Part shown: in pieces, positions 45,701 to 54,330 of the stretch
How positions within the stretch are numbered: the first letter of the stretch is position 1
Layout of the letters: each line of letters starts with the position of its first letter
DNA from: Phocaeicola sp.
GTDB taxonomy: Bacteria; Bacteroidota; Bacteroidia; Bacteroidales; Bacteroidaceae
Assembly (NCBI GenBank): GCA_022764505.1
Contig: JALEQJ010000069.1
Coordinates: forward strand, 1 to 64,000
DNA length: 64,000 bases
Reading direction: 5' to 3'
Translations under genes and position numbers: made by a program
The notes under the pieces: generated by a model
What the model was told of the DNA's origin: nothing
The model's database searches: none
The model's input: the letters and a program-made list of their open reading frames with translations, nothing else

Positions 45701-48700
45701 ATGAGAAAACTATCAACTATGCTGGTCACAGCTATGGCAAGTTCTATGGCAATGACCATTAGCGCACAAGTTACCACTTCGTCTATGAGCGGGAAGGTCA
45801 CAGACGACATGAAAGAAGCAGTGATTGGGGCTACGGTTACAGCCGTCCACGTCCCTTCCGGAACACTGTACGGAGCTATAACTAACGTAGACGGACGCTA
45901 CACCATTCAAGGTATGCGTACCGGAGGACCTTACAAAGTAGAAGTATCTTTCGTTGGTTTCAAAACAGTTACTTACGAGAATGTATATTTGGAATTGGGA
46001 AATACCTTTACCGCAGATGCCCAACTCGTACCTTCTGCCGAGCTACTGGGTGAAGTAATGGTAGTAGCCGAAGCTGTAAACAAAGGCGGGGCAGCCGGTG
46101 GCAACTTCTCTACAAAGAAGATACAGAACAGTCCTACTATCAGCCGTAATGTGTACGATGTAGTGAAGAATATGCCTATGGCTATGACCAATAAATCCGG
46201 TGGTATATCCATAGCCGGAACAAACAACCGTTACAACAGTTTCCAAATAGACGGTACTGCAAGCAACGACGTATTCGGTTTATCTGCTTCCGGAACCAAT
46301 GGCGGACAAACAGGATCTACTCCTGTATCTATGGACGCAATCCAAGAAATACAAGTGGTAATAGCACCTTACGATGTACGCCAAAGTGGTTTCACAGGAG
46401 GAGGTATCAATGCAATCACTAAACAAGGTACCAATAAGATGTTCGGATCTGCGTATGCTTATTATACAAACGAGGATCTCTATGGTAAATACAATGCCGG
46501 CAAAGATGGCTATCCCAAAGAAAAGTTAGCGAAAGAAACCACAAAAACCTTTGGTGCTACATTAGGAGGAGCATTCATTCCTAATAAGTTATTCTACTTT
46601 GTAAGTGCGGAAAAGAGAATAAAGGAATACCCAAGTACTATTTTCCCCGGATACAATGGAGATAAGTACCTCACAGAGGCTATGGCAAATGATATAGTAG
46701 GCGCGTATAAGAGATATACAGGTATTCAAGAATACTATACACCAGCCAATAACAATACTGAATCTCTCAGCTTGATGGCACGTATAGACTGGAACATTAA
46801 CAAAGACCACAAATTTGCTATCCGTTATCAACACAACAACTCTTTTGATGACAAATGGTCTATTTCCAACAGAAGCTACACATTCTTGAACAGCGGACAT
46901 CAACAACGTAACAATACCCACTCTCTCGTAGCAGAACTTAACTCTCGTATGGGAGACAAGTTCTACAATGAACTTCGCGTATCCGGAACCTTTGTAAGAG
47001 ATAAACGTGTAACCCCTTATCAAGCGGCAAACGTTTTTATCAACAATAAAGTCAATGATACAAACGGAACAAGTGTAAACATAGGTACAGAATACTCTTC
47101 CGGTGCAAATACTTTGGATCAAGATGTATATGTAATAGAAGACAACCTCTCTTACTATGCAGGTAAACATAGTCTTACTTTCGGTATGCACCATGAGTAT
47201 TACCTCATGAAAAACCTCTTTATACAAAGTGCATTTGGTGCATGGGATTTTGACTCTTTAGCAGACTTTGTAAATGACAAGCCATCGCGTTTCAGATATA
47301 AATTCACAGATCCTGCTATCACCGGTGGCGATTTACGCTACGCTCCAAGTATGAGATTTGGTCAGTTCGGATTCTATGTGCAAGATAAATGGGACATAAA
47401 CAATCTCTTTAACTTGACTTATGGACTTCGTTTGGATATGCCGGAGTCTTTCAACAATCCTATGACCAATGAACAGTTTAATGCTTACGCACGTGAAAAA
47501 GGATTCGGAGTAGCAGTAGGACAAATGCCTAAAATGCAATTCATGCTTTCTCCACGTCTTGGTTTCCGCTGGTACACTAATGAAAACCGCAATACTCTCA
47601 TCAGAGGTGGTGTGGGTCTCTTCACCGGTAGAGTTCCTTTCGTATGGTTATCTAATGCTTACAACAATACCGGAATGGAAATAAAAGGTACTACTGTAAC
47701 CAAGAACGTACCGGGTATGACAGAATATGCCAAAGATCCTTTGGCTTATATCCAAAAAGCAGGTGCAGGAAACAAGCCGGACATCGTAACCATTGATAGA
47801 AACTTTAAGTTCCCACAAGTACTGCGTGCCAACTTAGCTGTAGAAAAAAGACTGCCGGGTAATATGAAAGTTACCTTGGAGGGTGTATACTCCAAAACAC
47901 TGAACAATGTTTTCTTTGAAAACTTGGCACTCACTCGTAGCGGGAATATAGAATTTGTTCCCGGAGTTGCGGCTTCTGCAGTTCCTTACTACTCTATAGA
48001 AAAGAGTGATTACTATTCTATCATTAATCTCAGAAACACGAACAAAGGATATTCTTACGTACTCTCTGCACTGATAGAAAAGAGTTTTGATTTCGGTTTG
48101 GACTTGAGTGCTTCTTACACACACAGCCGTTCTAAATCTATCAATGATGGAACCTCTTCTGTAGCACTTTCCAACTGGCAATATAACTATTCTAAAGACA
48201 GCAACTCCGATAGCGAATTGAGCTATTCACGCTTTGATATGCCTCATAGAATTATGCTTCAAGCTTCTTATACCACTCCTAAGTATTTCAAGGGTTTGAT
48301 GCAGTCTACCATTTCTGTAGTTTATGTAGGATCTCCCGGTGGTCGTTATTCATTGACTTTGACCAATGCCGGTGATTTTAATGGCGATGGCTCAAGAGGA
48401 AATACTCTTTTGTACATTCCTACAAAGGACGAATTGGCTAAAATGAACTTTGCTGATACAAAAGATAAAAAAACAGGCAAGGTACTGGCTACTGCAGAAG
48501 AAAACAGACAACGTTTCGGAGAATGGATAGAAAACGATAGCTATGCCCGCAATCACCGTGGACAATATGCAGAACGAAATGGTAGCATGGCTCCTTGGGA
48601 ACACCGCATAGACCTCCATTTCGCACAAGACATCTTCTGGCTCAAATCAAGAGGTAGCAAGGTACAACTCACTTTTGATATTGAAAACTTTGCCAACATG

Positions 48701-48886
48701 CTCAACAAGAAATGGGGTGCCGCTTATGGTAACATTTGGAACATAGCACCTCTTGCAGTAAACGAAGTGAAAAAAGTAAATGGAACACCTACTCCATCTT
48801 TCATTTATAACTCCGGAAATCAAATAAACAAAGCAGACATCGGTTCACGTTGGCATGCACAAGTAGGTCTTAAAGTGATTTTCTAA
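45701..48886 (+). CDS. Oar-like TonB-dependent outer-membrane receptor
   Basis: The 1061-aa outer-membrane protein has a signal peptide (to about ISAQ, residue 23) and a carboxypeptidase-regulatory-like beta-sandwich at about 28-115 (VIGATVTAVHVPSGT, TNVDGRYTIQGM). It continues with a plug region (IQEIQVVIAPYDVRQSGFTGG) and a long beta-barrel rich in aromatic residues that ends GLKVIF with terminal Phe. It resembles Oar-type receptors, whose cargo is often unknown. No SusD partner is adjacent, which argues against a classical polysaccharide locus. A strong terminator follows. Confidence 0.92.
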   Translation: MRKLSTMLVTAMASSMAMTISAQVTTSSMSGKVTDDMKEAVIGATVTAVHVPSGTLYGAITNVDGRYTIQGMRTGGPYKVEVSFVGFKTVTYENVYLELGNTFTADAQLVPSAELLGEVMVVAEAVNKGGAAGGNFSTKKIQNSPTISRNVYDVVKNMPMAMTNKSGGISIAGTNNRYNSFQIDGTASNDVFGLSASGTNGGQTGSTPVSMDAIQEIQVVIAPYDVRQSGFTGGGINAITKQGTNKMFGSAYAYYTNEDLYGKYNAGKDGYPKEKLAKETTKTFGATLGGAFIPNKLFYFVSAEKRIKEYPSTIFPGYNGDKYLTEAMANDIVGAYKRYTGIQEYYTPANNNTESLSLMARIDWNINKDHKFAIRYQHNNSFDDKWSISNRSYTFLNSGHQQRNNTHSLVAELNSRMGDKFYNELRVSGTFVRDKRVTPYQAANVFINNKVNDTNGTSVNIGTEYSSGANTLDQDVYVIEDNLSYYAGKHSLTFGMHHEYYLMKNLFIQSAFGAWDFDSLADFVNDKPSRFRYKFTDPAITGGDLRYAPSMRFGQFGFYVQDKWDINNLFNLTYGLRLDMPESFNNPMTNEQFNAYAREKGFGVAVGQMPKMQFMLSPRLGFRWYTNENRNTLIRGGVGLFTGRVPFVWLSNAYNNTGMEIKGTTVTKNVPGMTEYAKDPLAYIQKAGAGNKPDIVTIDRNFKFPQVLRANLAVEKRLPGNMKVTLEGVYSKTLNNVFFENLALTRSGNIEFVPGVAASAVPYYSIEKSDYYSIINLRNTNKGYSYVLSALIEKSFDFGLDLSASYTHSRSKSINDGTSSVALSNWQYNYSKDSNSDSELSYSRFDMPHRIMLQASYTTPKYFKGLMQSTISVVYVGSPGGRYSLTLTNAGDFNGDGSRGNTLLYIPTKDELAKMNFADTKDKKTGKVLATAEENRQRFGEWIENDSYARNHRGQYAERNGSMAPWEHRIDLHFAQDIFWLKSRGSKVQLTFDIENFANMLNKKWGAAYGNIWNIAPLAVNEVKKVNGTPTPSFIYNSGNQINKADIGSRWHAQVGLKVIF

Positions 48887-48927
48887 TAAGAAAGGAAACG
48901 CAACTTAAAATCACAATTCAATAAGAA

Positions 48928-48970
48928 GAGGGTGTATCGTAAATAATGACGATACACCCTCGTTCTTTTT
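48928..48970 (+). terminator. terminator after the TonB receptor gene
   Basis: GAGGGTGTATCGT (48928-48940) pairs with ACGATACACCCTC (48949-48961), followed by GTTCTTTTTT. A 13-bp perfect stem. Confidence 0.9.
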
Positions 48971-48998
48971 TATCCTATCATTTGAAATTTCTATTTAT

Positions 48999-49060
48999 AC
49001 TTGAGTTTATATGAACCATAGTACGAAATAGAGACATTCACATAAACCTCCGTTGAATAA
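48999..49060 (+). repeat. intergenic repeat copy C (about 24-nt units, degenerate)
   Basis: Two weaker units: GAGTTTATATGAACCATAGT with ACGAAAT after it, and CATTCACATAAACCTCCGTT. It is the most diverged member of the family, placed between a terminator and the large structured repeat. Confidence 0.5.
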
Positions 49061-49082
49061 GGTAAGAACTTTCCAAAATTTT

Positions 49083-49321
49083 CTTAGCACAATACCTACG
49101 GCATTGTTTGATATACCTACATAGGCAGGGTTCTACGCTTCACTCCGAACACCTGCCCTATCAACAGCAAATCCCCGATGGGGATTCTTTGCTTAAATAC
49201 AATTCTGCAAAAAATAACGCCGTAGGTGTTATGCTTTTGTGAGGGCAGGGTTAGAAGCATAGCGGATAACCCTGCCTATATGTATTTCTTCGGAATCAAC
49301 CCCATAGGGGGTTGTGCTAAG
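49083..49321 (+). repeat. structured repeat element, copy 1 (239 bp, inverted ends)
   Basis: The ends are perfect inverted repeats: CTTAGCACAA (49083-49092) and TTGTGCTAAG (49312-49321). Inside, ACCTACGGC pairs with the distant GCCGTAGGT. Hairpins form at GGCAGGGTTC/GAACACCTGCC (with a bulge), ATCCCC/GGGGAT, GGCAGGGTTA/TAACCCTGCC (perfect 10 bp) and CAACCCC/GGGGTTG. No credible protein is encoded. It resembles a MITE-like non-autonomous element or a branched RNA. Confidence 0.7.
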
Positions 49322-49397
49322 ACTAAAAAAGAAGAGTACTTACAATAGACTCGTTTATGCTTATTTCTTTAAAGAGGAAATAACCTCTCAATTTCTA

Positions 49398-49634
49398 TTA
49401 GCACAATACCTACAGCATTGTTTTATATATCTACATAGGCAGAGCTCTACGGTTCACTCCGAATGCCTGCCCTATCAACAGCAAATCCTCAATGGGGATT
49501 TCCTACTTAAACATAATTCTGCAAAAAATAACGCCGTAGGTGTTATGCTTTTGTGAGGGCAGGGTTAGAAGCATAGCGGATAACCCTGCCTATATGTATT
49601 TCTTCGGAATCAACCCCATAGGGGGTTGTGCTAA
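49398..49634 (+). repeat. structured repeat element, copy 2 (237 bp)
   Basis: This is a direct repeat of copy 1, with inverted ends TTAGCACAA and TTGTGCTAA. Its last 126 bases (from 49515, to 49640 including 6 bases beyond the end) are identical to 49201-49326, whereas the first half differs at many positions. The copies are 314 bp apart, start to start, by the identical block. The 76-bp spacer holds nothing I recognise. Confidence 0.7.
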
Positions 49635-49673
49635 GACTAAGAAGGGTGAGAATTTACATGGTATCATCTAAGC

Positions 49674-49796
49674 TTTCTTCCTTGATATTACCAAGAAAAA
49701 TAGAGTTCAGACCCGGATAAGGGATATTGAGTTGGAGGACGGAACAATCATTTTCTTCATGCGACCCTACAAGAGAAGCATAAAGAAAGCTCTATA
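49674..49796 (+). pseudogene. possible gene remnant, unknown
   Basis: A frame of about 40 codons between stops reads AFFLDITKKNRVQTRI followed by RDIELEDGTIIFFMRPYKRS and ends at TAA near 49796, with no start codon. The composition looks protein-like but I know no family. It may be the tail of a lost gene next to the repeats. The remaining bases to 49973 show no clear feature. Confidence 0.25.
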
Positions 49797-49973
49797 ATGT
49801 AGACGAATGACAAGAAAACACAGCTATTCTCGTAGAAAAGTAAGCTATATAAGATATTTAAGGCTATTTTCTAAAAAATCCAACACTCACGTTTGCATAT
49901 TCAACACTTAAAACATAATTTCGGAAGCGAACAAAAATAAAGAATTGTACAACTTCATTAAATCATTTACACC

Positions 49974-51326
49974 ATGAAACAAGCAGAATTATTAGAACAA
50001 ATCAGCACACTGAATGCAGACTACATTGGACCCATATTGGCTCTCCTGCTCTTAGGAACAGGACTGTTTTTCACCTTTCGTTTAGGATTTGTACCTCGGT
50101 ATGTATGGTATGGTCTCCGTCGTCTATTTGGTAAAGACGGATCCGGTAAAGCCAACAAACACGATGGTATGTCTCCCTTTCAAGCCTTGGCTACCTCTAT
50201 TGCCGCCCAAGTAGGAACAGGAAACATAGTAGGCGTTTCTACAGCTTTAGTAGCCGGAGGTCCCGGAGCTTTATTTTGGCTATGGGTAAGTTCCTTAGTT
50301 GGAATGTCCACTAACTTTGCTGAAGCTATCTTAGGACAACTCTACAAAACAAGCAAAGACGGACACGTAGTAGGAGGTCCCGCTTACTACATACGAAATG
50401 GATTAGGTTCAAAAGTTTTGGCAGGTATATTCGCTATATTCCTCATTTTGGCACTCGGTGTAATGGGGATTATGGTACAAGCCAATTCTATCGTAGACGC
50501 ATTGGCAAATGTAGCACCAGACAACATCAATAAATTCTATATAGGTGGAGCTTTAGCCATCTTGGTAGTTTCCGTATTATCGGGAGGTATCACTCGCATT
50601 GCTTCCTTCGCTGAAAAAGTAGTGCCGTTTATGGCAGGAATATTCTTGTTAGGCTGTTTTATATTCATAGGTTACCATATTTCAAACCTACCCTCTGTCT
50701 TAGGAGAAGTATTCCGTTATGCGTTTACCCCTTGGGCACCTGTAGGTGGTGTGTTAGGAGCTACCGTAATGTCCGCTATGCGCTATGGAGTAAGTCGTGG
50801 TCTTTTCAGTAATGAAGCAGGATTGGGATCCACACCACATGCACACGCCATAGCCCGTGTAAGTAATCCATACGAACAAGGTTTAGTAGCACTCATAGGC
50901 ATCTGTGTAGATATATTGGTATGTACAGCCACAGCACTCGTTATTCTACTATCCGGAGTATTAACCTCTCACCCTGAACTACAAGGGGTAGCAATTTCTC
51001 AATTTGCTTTCAATAGCTTATTCGGGCATGCAGGCAATCTATTTATCGCCATCGCCTTGCTGTTCTTTGCATTTAGTACCATCATTGGCTGGTATTTCTT
51101 TGCTGCTCAAAATGTCCGTTATCTGTTCGGCGAACGTATGGTATGGCCCTATAGAATCGTAGTAATGGCGGTTACTTTCATCGCATCTGTATTGCAAGTA
51201 AAATTGGTATGGGAACTGGCAGATACGTTCAATTTTTTCCTTGTTATCCCCAATGTTATAGCGCTTATCTACTTATCCAATAAGGTAAAAGCAGAAGTAG
51301 GCAAGATGAAAAACCAAATGAAATAA
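49974..51326 (+). CDS. alanine/glycine:cation symporter (AGCS family)
   Basis: This inner-membrane sodium-coupled amino-acid carrier has 450 aa and about ten helices. Family signatures are FQALATSIAAQVGTGNIVGV, PGALFWLWVSSLVGMSTNFAEA, VSRGLFSNEAGLGSTPHAHA and FAFSTIIGWYFFA. Alanine or glycine is the usual substrate; glycine uptake would feed the cleavage system encoded at 21.9-27.7 kb (inference). It is a single-gene unit with a terminator. Confidence 0.94.
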   Translation: MKQAELLEQISTLNADYIGPILALLLLGTGLFFTFRLGFVPRYVWYGLRRLFGKDGSGKANKHDGMSPFQALATSIAAQVGTGNIVGVSTALVAGGPGALFWLWVSSLVGMSTNFAEAILGQLYKTSKDGHVVGGPAYYIRNGLGSKVLAGIFAIFLILALGVMGIMVQANSIVDALANVAPDNINKFYIGGALAILVVSVLSGGITRIASFAEKVVPFMAGIFLLGCFIFIGYHISNLPSVLGEVFRYAFTPWAPVGGVLGATVMSAMRYGVSRGLFSNEAGLGSTPHAHAIARVSNPYEQGLVALIGICVDILVCTATALVILLSGVLTSHPELQGVAISQFAFNSLFGHAGNLFIAIALLFFAFSTIIGWYFFAAQNVRYLFGERMVWPYRIVVMAVTFIASVLQVKLVWELADTFNFFLVIPNVIALIYLSNKVKAEVGKMKNQMK

Positions 51327-51351
51327 CTATTAACTATAATATCATTCATAA

Positions 51352-51394
51352 AAACGCTCGGTCTCTTTTATAGGGAACCGAGCGTTTAGTTTTA
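51352..51394 (+). terminator. terminator after the AGCS symporter gene
   Basis: AAACGCTCGGT (51352-51362) pairs with ACCGAGCGTTT (51377-51387), followed by AGTTTTAT. Confidence 0.85.
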
Positions 51395-51412
51395 TAGTCA
51401 GAAGTCTATGGT

Positions 51413-51453
51413 ACAAAAAACTCCGTATTGAAAATCAATACGGAGTCATTTTT
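51413..51453. terminator. terminator after rubredoxin (minus), possibly bidirectional
   Basis: ACTCCGTATTG (51420-51430) pairs with CAATACGGAGT (51436-51446); A6 precedes and T6 follows, so it can work in either direction. Confidence 0.85.
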
Positions 51454-51466
51454 TATAGAGCTTAAA

Positions 51467-51631
51467 TTATTCTTCTACTAATTCAAAGTCTTCTTTACCT
51501 ACACCACAAAGAGGGCAAACCCAATCTTCCGGAATATCCTCAAAAGCAGTTCCCGGTGCAATACCACTATCCGGATCTCCTACAGCTGGGTCATATACCC
51601 AATCACATACTGTGCAAACATATTTTTTCAT
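51467..51631 (-). CDS. rubredoxin
   Basis: The 54-aa iron protein carries single electrons, often to reduce oxygen or superoxide in anaerobes. The iron ligands are C6 and C9 (YVCTVCDW) and C39 and C42 ([13 protein letters not shown]). [20 protein letters not shown] between them is the classic rubredoxin loop. The gene is small but complete, with a well-matched promoter and terminator of its own. No rubrerythrin or reductase is nearby. Confidence 0.96.
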   Translation of the reverse strand: MKKYVCTVCDWVYDPAVGDPDSGIAPGTAFEDIPEDWVCPLCGVGKEDFELVEE

Positions 51632-51677
51632 TTCTATTGTTTTTTAAGTTAGTATATTAGTATAATATCTCTATGAA

Positions 51678-51708
51678 CAAAGATAAATACTTCTCTCTGT
51701 CCAAGCAA
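51678..51708 (-). promoter_or_regulatory. promoter of rubredoxin
   Basis: On the minus strand: TTG (complement of 51706-51708), 20 nt, TATCTTTG (complement of 51678-51685). The leader is about 40 nt. Confidence 0.65.
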
Positions 51709-51810
51709 GAATTGATAGTTTTTTTAAGTGTTTAGCATGCTTTTTTAAGTTCTCACTGATCCTACAAACATTTTCTGTCCTCATTATAGCTGCCATTTCA
51801 CTGAAAAAGA

Positions 51811-51818
51811 TAACTTTG
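51811..51818 (+). promoter_or_regulatory. -7 box of the FKBP pair
   Basis: TAACTTTG lies 31 nt before ATG 51850. No -33 TTG at proper spacing was found. Confidence 0.5.
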
Positions 51819-51849
51819 CGCCACAATTAAATCATTTAATAAGATATAT

Positions 51850-52437
51850 ATGAACAAATTTAGTTACGCTATCGGCTTAGGAATAGGTCAAAACCTTATA
51901 GCTATGGGCGCAAAAGATATCAATGTAGAGGATTTTGCACAAGCTATCCGCGATGTAATAGAAGGAAATAACACCGCAATCTCTCACACAGAAGCAAGAG
52001 ACATCGTAAATGCCTACTTCCAAGAATTAGAAACTAAGCGCAACGCAGAAAATATAGAATTAGGAAAACGCTTTTTGGAAGCTAATAAGGGTAAAGAAGG
52101 TATCATCACTCTGCCCAGTGGTCTCCAGTACGAAGTCATCACAGAAGGAAACGGCAAACAACCACAAGCTACAGACCGCGTACGTTGCCACTACGAGGGA
52201 ACCCTTATAGATGGCACTATATTTGACAGCTCTGTAAAACGTGGCGAACCGGCAGTTTTCGGGGTAAACCAAGTAATAGCAGGTTGGGTAGAAGCACTTC
52301 AGCTGATGAAAGAAGGAGCAAAATGGCGTTTATTCATTCCTTCGGACTTGGCATACGGTGCACATGGTGCAGGAGAACTCATAGCCCCACACAGCACCTT
52401 GATTTTCGAAGTAGAACTTTTGGAAGTATTATCATAA
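51850..52437 (+). CDS. FKBP-type peptidyl-prolyl isomerase, cytoplasmic
   Basis: It catalyses cis-trans isomerisation of proline peptide bonds. Residues about 1-85 form the alpha-helical FKBP_N dimerisation domain; residues about 88-195 form FKBP_C (LPSGLQYEVITEGNG, YEGTLIDGTIFDSS, VIAGWVEALQLM, WRLFIPSDLAYG). It has no signal peptide, unlike the next gene product. The 195-aa length fits FklB-like proteins. The paralogue begins 18 nt downstream. Confidence 0.93.
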   Translation: MNKFSYAIGLGIGQNLIAMGAKDINVEDFAQAIRDVIEGNNTAISHTEARDIVNAYFQELETKRNAENIELGKRFLEANKGKEGIITLPSGLQYEVITEGNGKQPQATDRVRCHYEGTLIDGTIFDSSVKRGEPAVFGVNQVIAGWVEALQLMKEGAKWRLFIPSDLAYGAHGAGELIAPHSTLIFEVELLEVLS

Positions 52438-52455
52438 TAAAATATCGTATTCAGT

Positions 52456-53325
52456 ATGAAAAAAACTACGCTCGTTGCAGCCATCGCAGCAACTCTTGGA
52501 ATGGCATCTTGTACAGCACAAGGTCCTAAAGCCGAGTTAAAAACAGATTTAGATTCATTGTCCTATATCATGGGAGGACAAAACTCACAAGGTCTGAAAG
52601 ATTATGCTATCCAACGCCTTGGTGTAGATTCCGCACAATGGGAAAGCTTTATCAAAGGTATCAAAGAAGGTATGAAAGAAACAGATGCCAGCAAAACTGC
52701 ATACCTCAAAGGTGTTCAAATAGGTCAGCAAGTGAGCCAAGATATGTTCAAAGGAATCAATGCTCAATTTTTTGAAGGAGATTCCACACAAACCCTTAGC
52801 AAACAAAACTTTTTGGCAGGTTTCTTAGCTGCAGTAGAAGGCAAAGACAGCACTTTCCTCACTCCTGAAAAAATGGACTACGTAAAAGCAGCACAAAGCA
52901 AAATCCAAGAAGCAAGTATGCTGAAACGTTTCGGAGACTGGAAGAAAGAAAATGAAGAGTTCCTAGCCAAGAACAAAACCAACGCAAACATTAAAACTAC
53001 TCCAAGTGGTCTACAATATGAAGTAATCACAGAAGGAAAAGGTGAGATACCTGCTGCAGATGCACGTGTAAAAGTTCACTACAAAGGAACACTCATAGAT
53101 GGCACAGAATTTGACAGCTCTTATAGCCGTAACGAACCTGCAACATTCGGTATCGGCCAAGTAATCAAAGGCTGGACTGAGGCTCTCCAACTTATGCCTG
53201 TAGGCTCTAAATGGAAACTCTACATTCCACAAGAATTGGCTTACGGCACACAAAACATGGGTACAATCAAGCCTTTTTCTACACTTGTTTTCGAAGTAGA
53301 GCTCTTGTCTATAGAAAAAGAATAA
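52456..53325 (+). CDS. FKBP-type peptidyl-prolyl isomerase lipoprotein
   Basis: This is an envelope paralogue of the preceding FKBP. The signal peptide ends in lipobox MASC (Cys19), so it is lipid-anchored. FKBP_N covers about residues 30-170 and FKBP_C about 178-289 (TPSGLQYEVITEGKG, YKGTLIDGTEFDSS, VIKGWTEALQLM, WKLYIPQELAYG). It probably assists folding of exported proteins. The nearly identical core motifs suggest a tandem duplication followed by a change of compartment. Confidence 0.93.
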   Translation: MKKTTLVAAIAATLGMASCTAQGPKAELKTDLDSLSYIMGGQNSQGLKDYAIQRLGVDSAQWESFIKGIKEGMKETDASKTAYLKGVQIGQQVSQDMFKGINAQFFEGDSTQTLSKQNFLAGFLAAVEGKDSTFLTPEKMDYVKAAQSKIQEASMLKRFGDWKKENEEFLAKNKTNANIKTTPSGLQYEVITEGKGEIPAADARVKVHYKGTLIDGTEFDSSYSRNEPATFGIGQVIKGWTEALQLMPVGSKWKLYIPQELAYGTQNMGTIKPFSTLVFEVELLSIEKE

Positions 53326-53347
53326 GCTTTACATATCCTTATTATAT

Positions 53348-53390
53348 TAATAGGTGTGATCCCTTACCGGGTTCACACCTATTACTTTTA
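53348..53390 (+). terminator. terminator after the FKBP pair
   Basis: TAATAGGTGTGA (53348-53359) pairs with TCACACCTATTA (53373-53384), followed by CTTTTA. Confidence 0.85.
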
Positions 53391-53415
53391 TAGCAATAAA
53401 AAAAACAATTCATTC

Positions 53416-53445
53416 ATTGAAAAACAATGATGAAACATTACCTTT
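53416..53445 (+). promoter_or_regulatory. promoter of the NigD-like lipoprotein gene
   Basis: TTG at 53416-53418, 19 nt, TACCTTTG at 53438-53445. The leader to ATG 53480 is about 28 nt. Confidence 0.65.
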
Positions 53446-53479
53446 GCCTTCATGAGATAAACAATTAAAACGAAGAAAT

Positions 53480-54256
53480 ATGAAGTTAAAAACATTTGCA
53501 ATGAACTTATTTCTCCTCATAGTAGGAGCTACAGCTCTCGTTTCTTGTAATAAGAACACCGGCGATGAGAAAAATTATGCAGAAGATTTTGTAAAAGTAG
53601 AAGGAGATTTAGGTTATTATTCTTTCATTACTCGCAATGGGTTTATCCTTACTCCTACAAACCAAGTTGCATTCCAGAGAAAAATTGGTACACGTTATGG
53701 ACTTATAGGCTATAATTTTACAGATGAAGCTTGGCAAAAGGGACAAGCCAGCAAAAAAATAGATGTAGAAGCAGTAAGGGTTATTCCTATACACGAAGCT
53801 ATGTTGGTAGAAAAAATGTTAGCAAAAGAAGGCAATGCCACCATCTATAGCGTGGGGAAAACAGAACGTCAGCTTATGCCTATTTCTTTCTTTGATGAGC
53901 ACACTATGATGATACCTATAGGCTATTATTACAAAGCTTCAAAAACTATAGAAGAGGCAGAAGCAGAACTACAGAAACACACATTCCAGTTCCATTATAA
54001 AATAGATGACCCTGAGAGCAGTGCTACAAATTTGCGTCTCTACCTCCAGCACACAGTAGCAGACATAGATAACCAAAAAGATAGAATAGAGATTATGCAC
54101 AATATCTTTGTTACCAACATCTATGAAGCTTTAACGTACCATAAAACACGTTTCAACAAAGCTCCTAAAACCATAGAAATTGTTTATGAAACAGCTACAC
54201 ACCCTACAGCTCCGGGGAACTCTAGTACTACACAAGTAACATTACCACAACAATAA
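53480..54256 (+). CDS. lipoprotein, possibly NigD-like
   Basis: The 258-aa product has a lipoprotein signal with lipobox LVSC (Cys23). The mature part starts with a small beta-barrel-like domain (YYSFITRNGFILTPTNQVAF, RYGLIGYNF), has a middle with EAVRVIPIHEAMLVEKM, and a second beta-rich domain (FQFHYKIDDPESSATNLRLY). This order resembles Bacteroidales NigD-like lipoproteins, but similarity by eye is modest. Function is unknown. It has its own promoter. Confidence 0.7.
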   Translation: MKLKTFAMNLFLLIVGATALVSCNKNTGDEKNYAEDFVKVEGDLGYYSFITRNGFILTPTNQVAFQRKIGTRYGLIGYNFTDEAWQKGQASKKIDVEAVRVIPIHEAMLVEKMLAKEGNATIYSVGKTERQLMPISFFDEHTMMIPIGYYYKASKTIEEAEAELQKHTFQFHYKIDDPESSATNLRLYLQHTVADIDNQKDRIEIMHNIFVTNIYEALTYHKTRFNKAPKTIEIVYETATHPTAPGNSSTTQVTLPQQ

Positions 54257-54263
54257 AAAACAG

Positions 54264-54314
54264 AAACCGCTTTCGGGAGAAGATACAATAACCACAACCC
54301 CGAAAGCGGTTTAT
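54264..54314 (+). terminator. hairpin after the NigD-like lipoprotein gene
   Basis: AAACCGCTTTCGGG (54264-54277) is perfectly complementary to CCCGAAAGCGGTTT (54299-54312). Only three T end the stem, so it may be a partial terminator or a processing site before the next gene at 54331. Confidence 0.6.
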
Positions 54315-54330
54315 CATAAACACCCTATCA

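Noticed and set aside
46589..47227. 212-codon frame antisense to the TonB receptor
   Set aside because: It is a mirror of a biased coding sequence, with no start context or recognisable motif.
49314..49556. 80-codon open frame across the tandem repeats
   Set aside because: It runs through the inverted end and hairpins of both repeat copies and is explained by repeat sequence, not coding.
48999..49640. CRISPR-like array
   Set aside because: The repeats are few, long or degenerate, with no regular spacers, and no cas genes are near.
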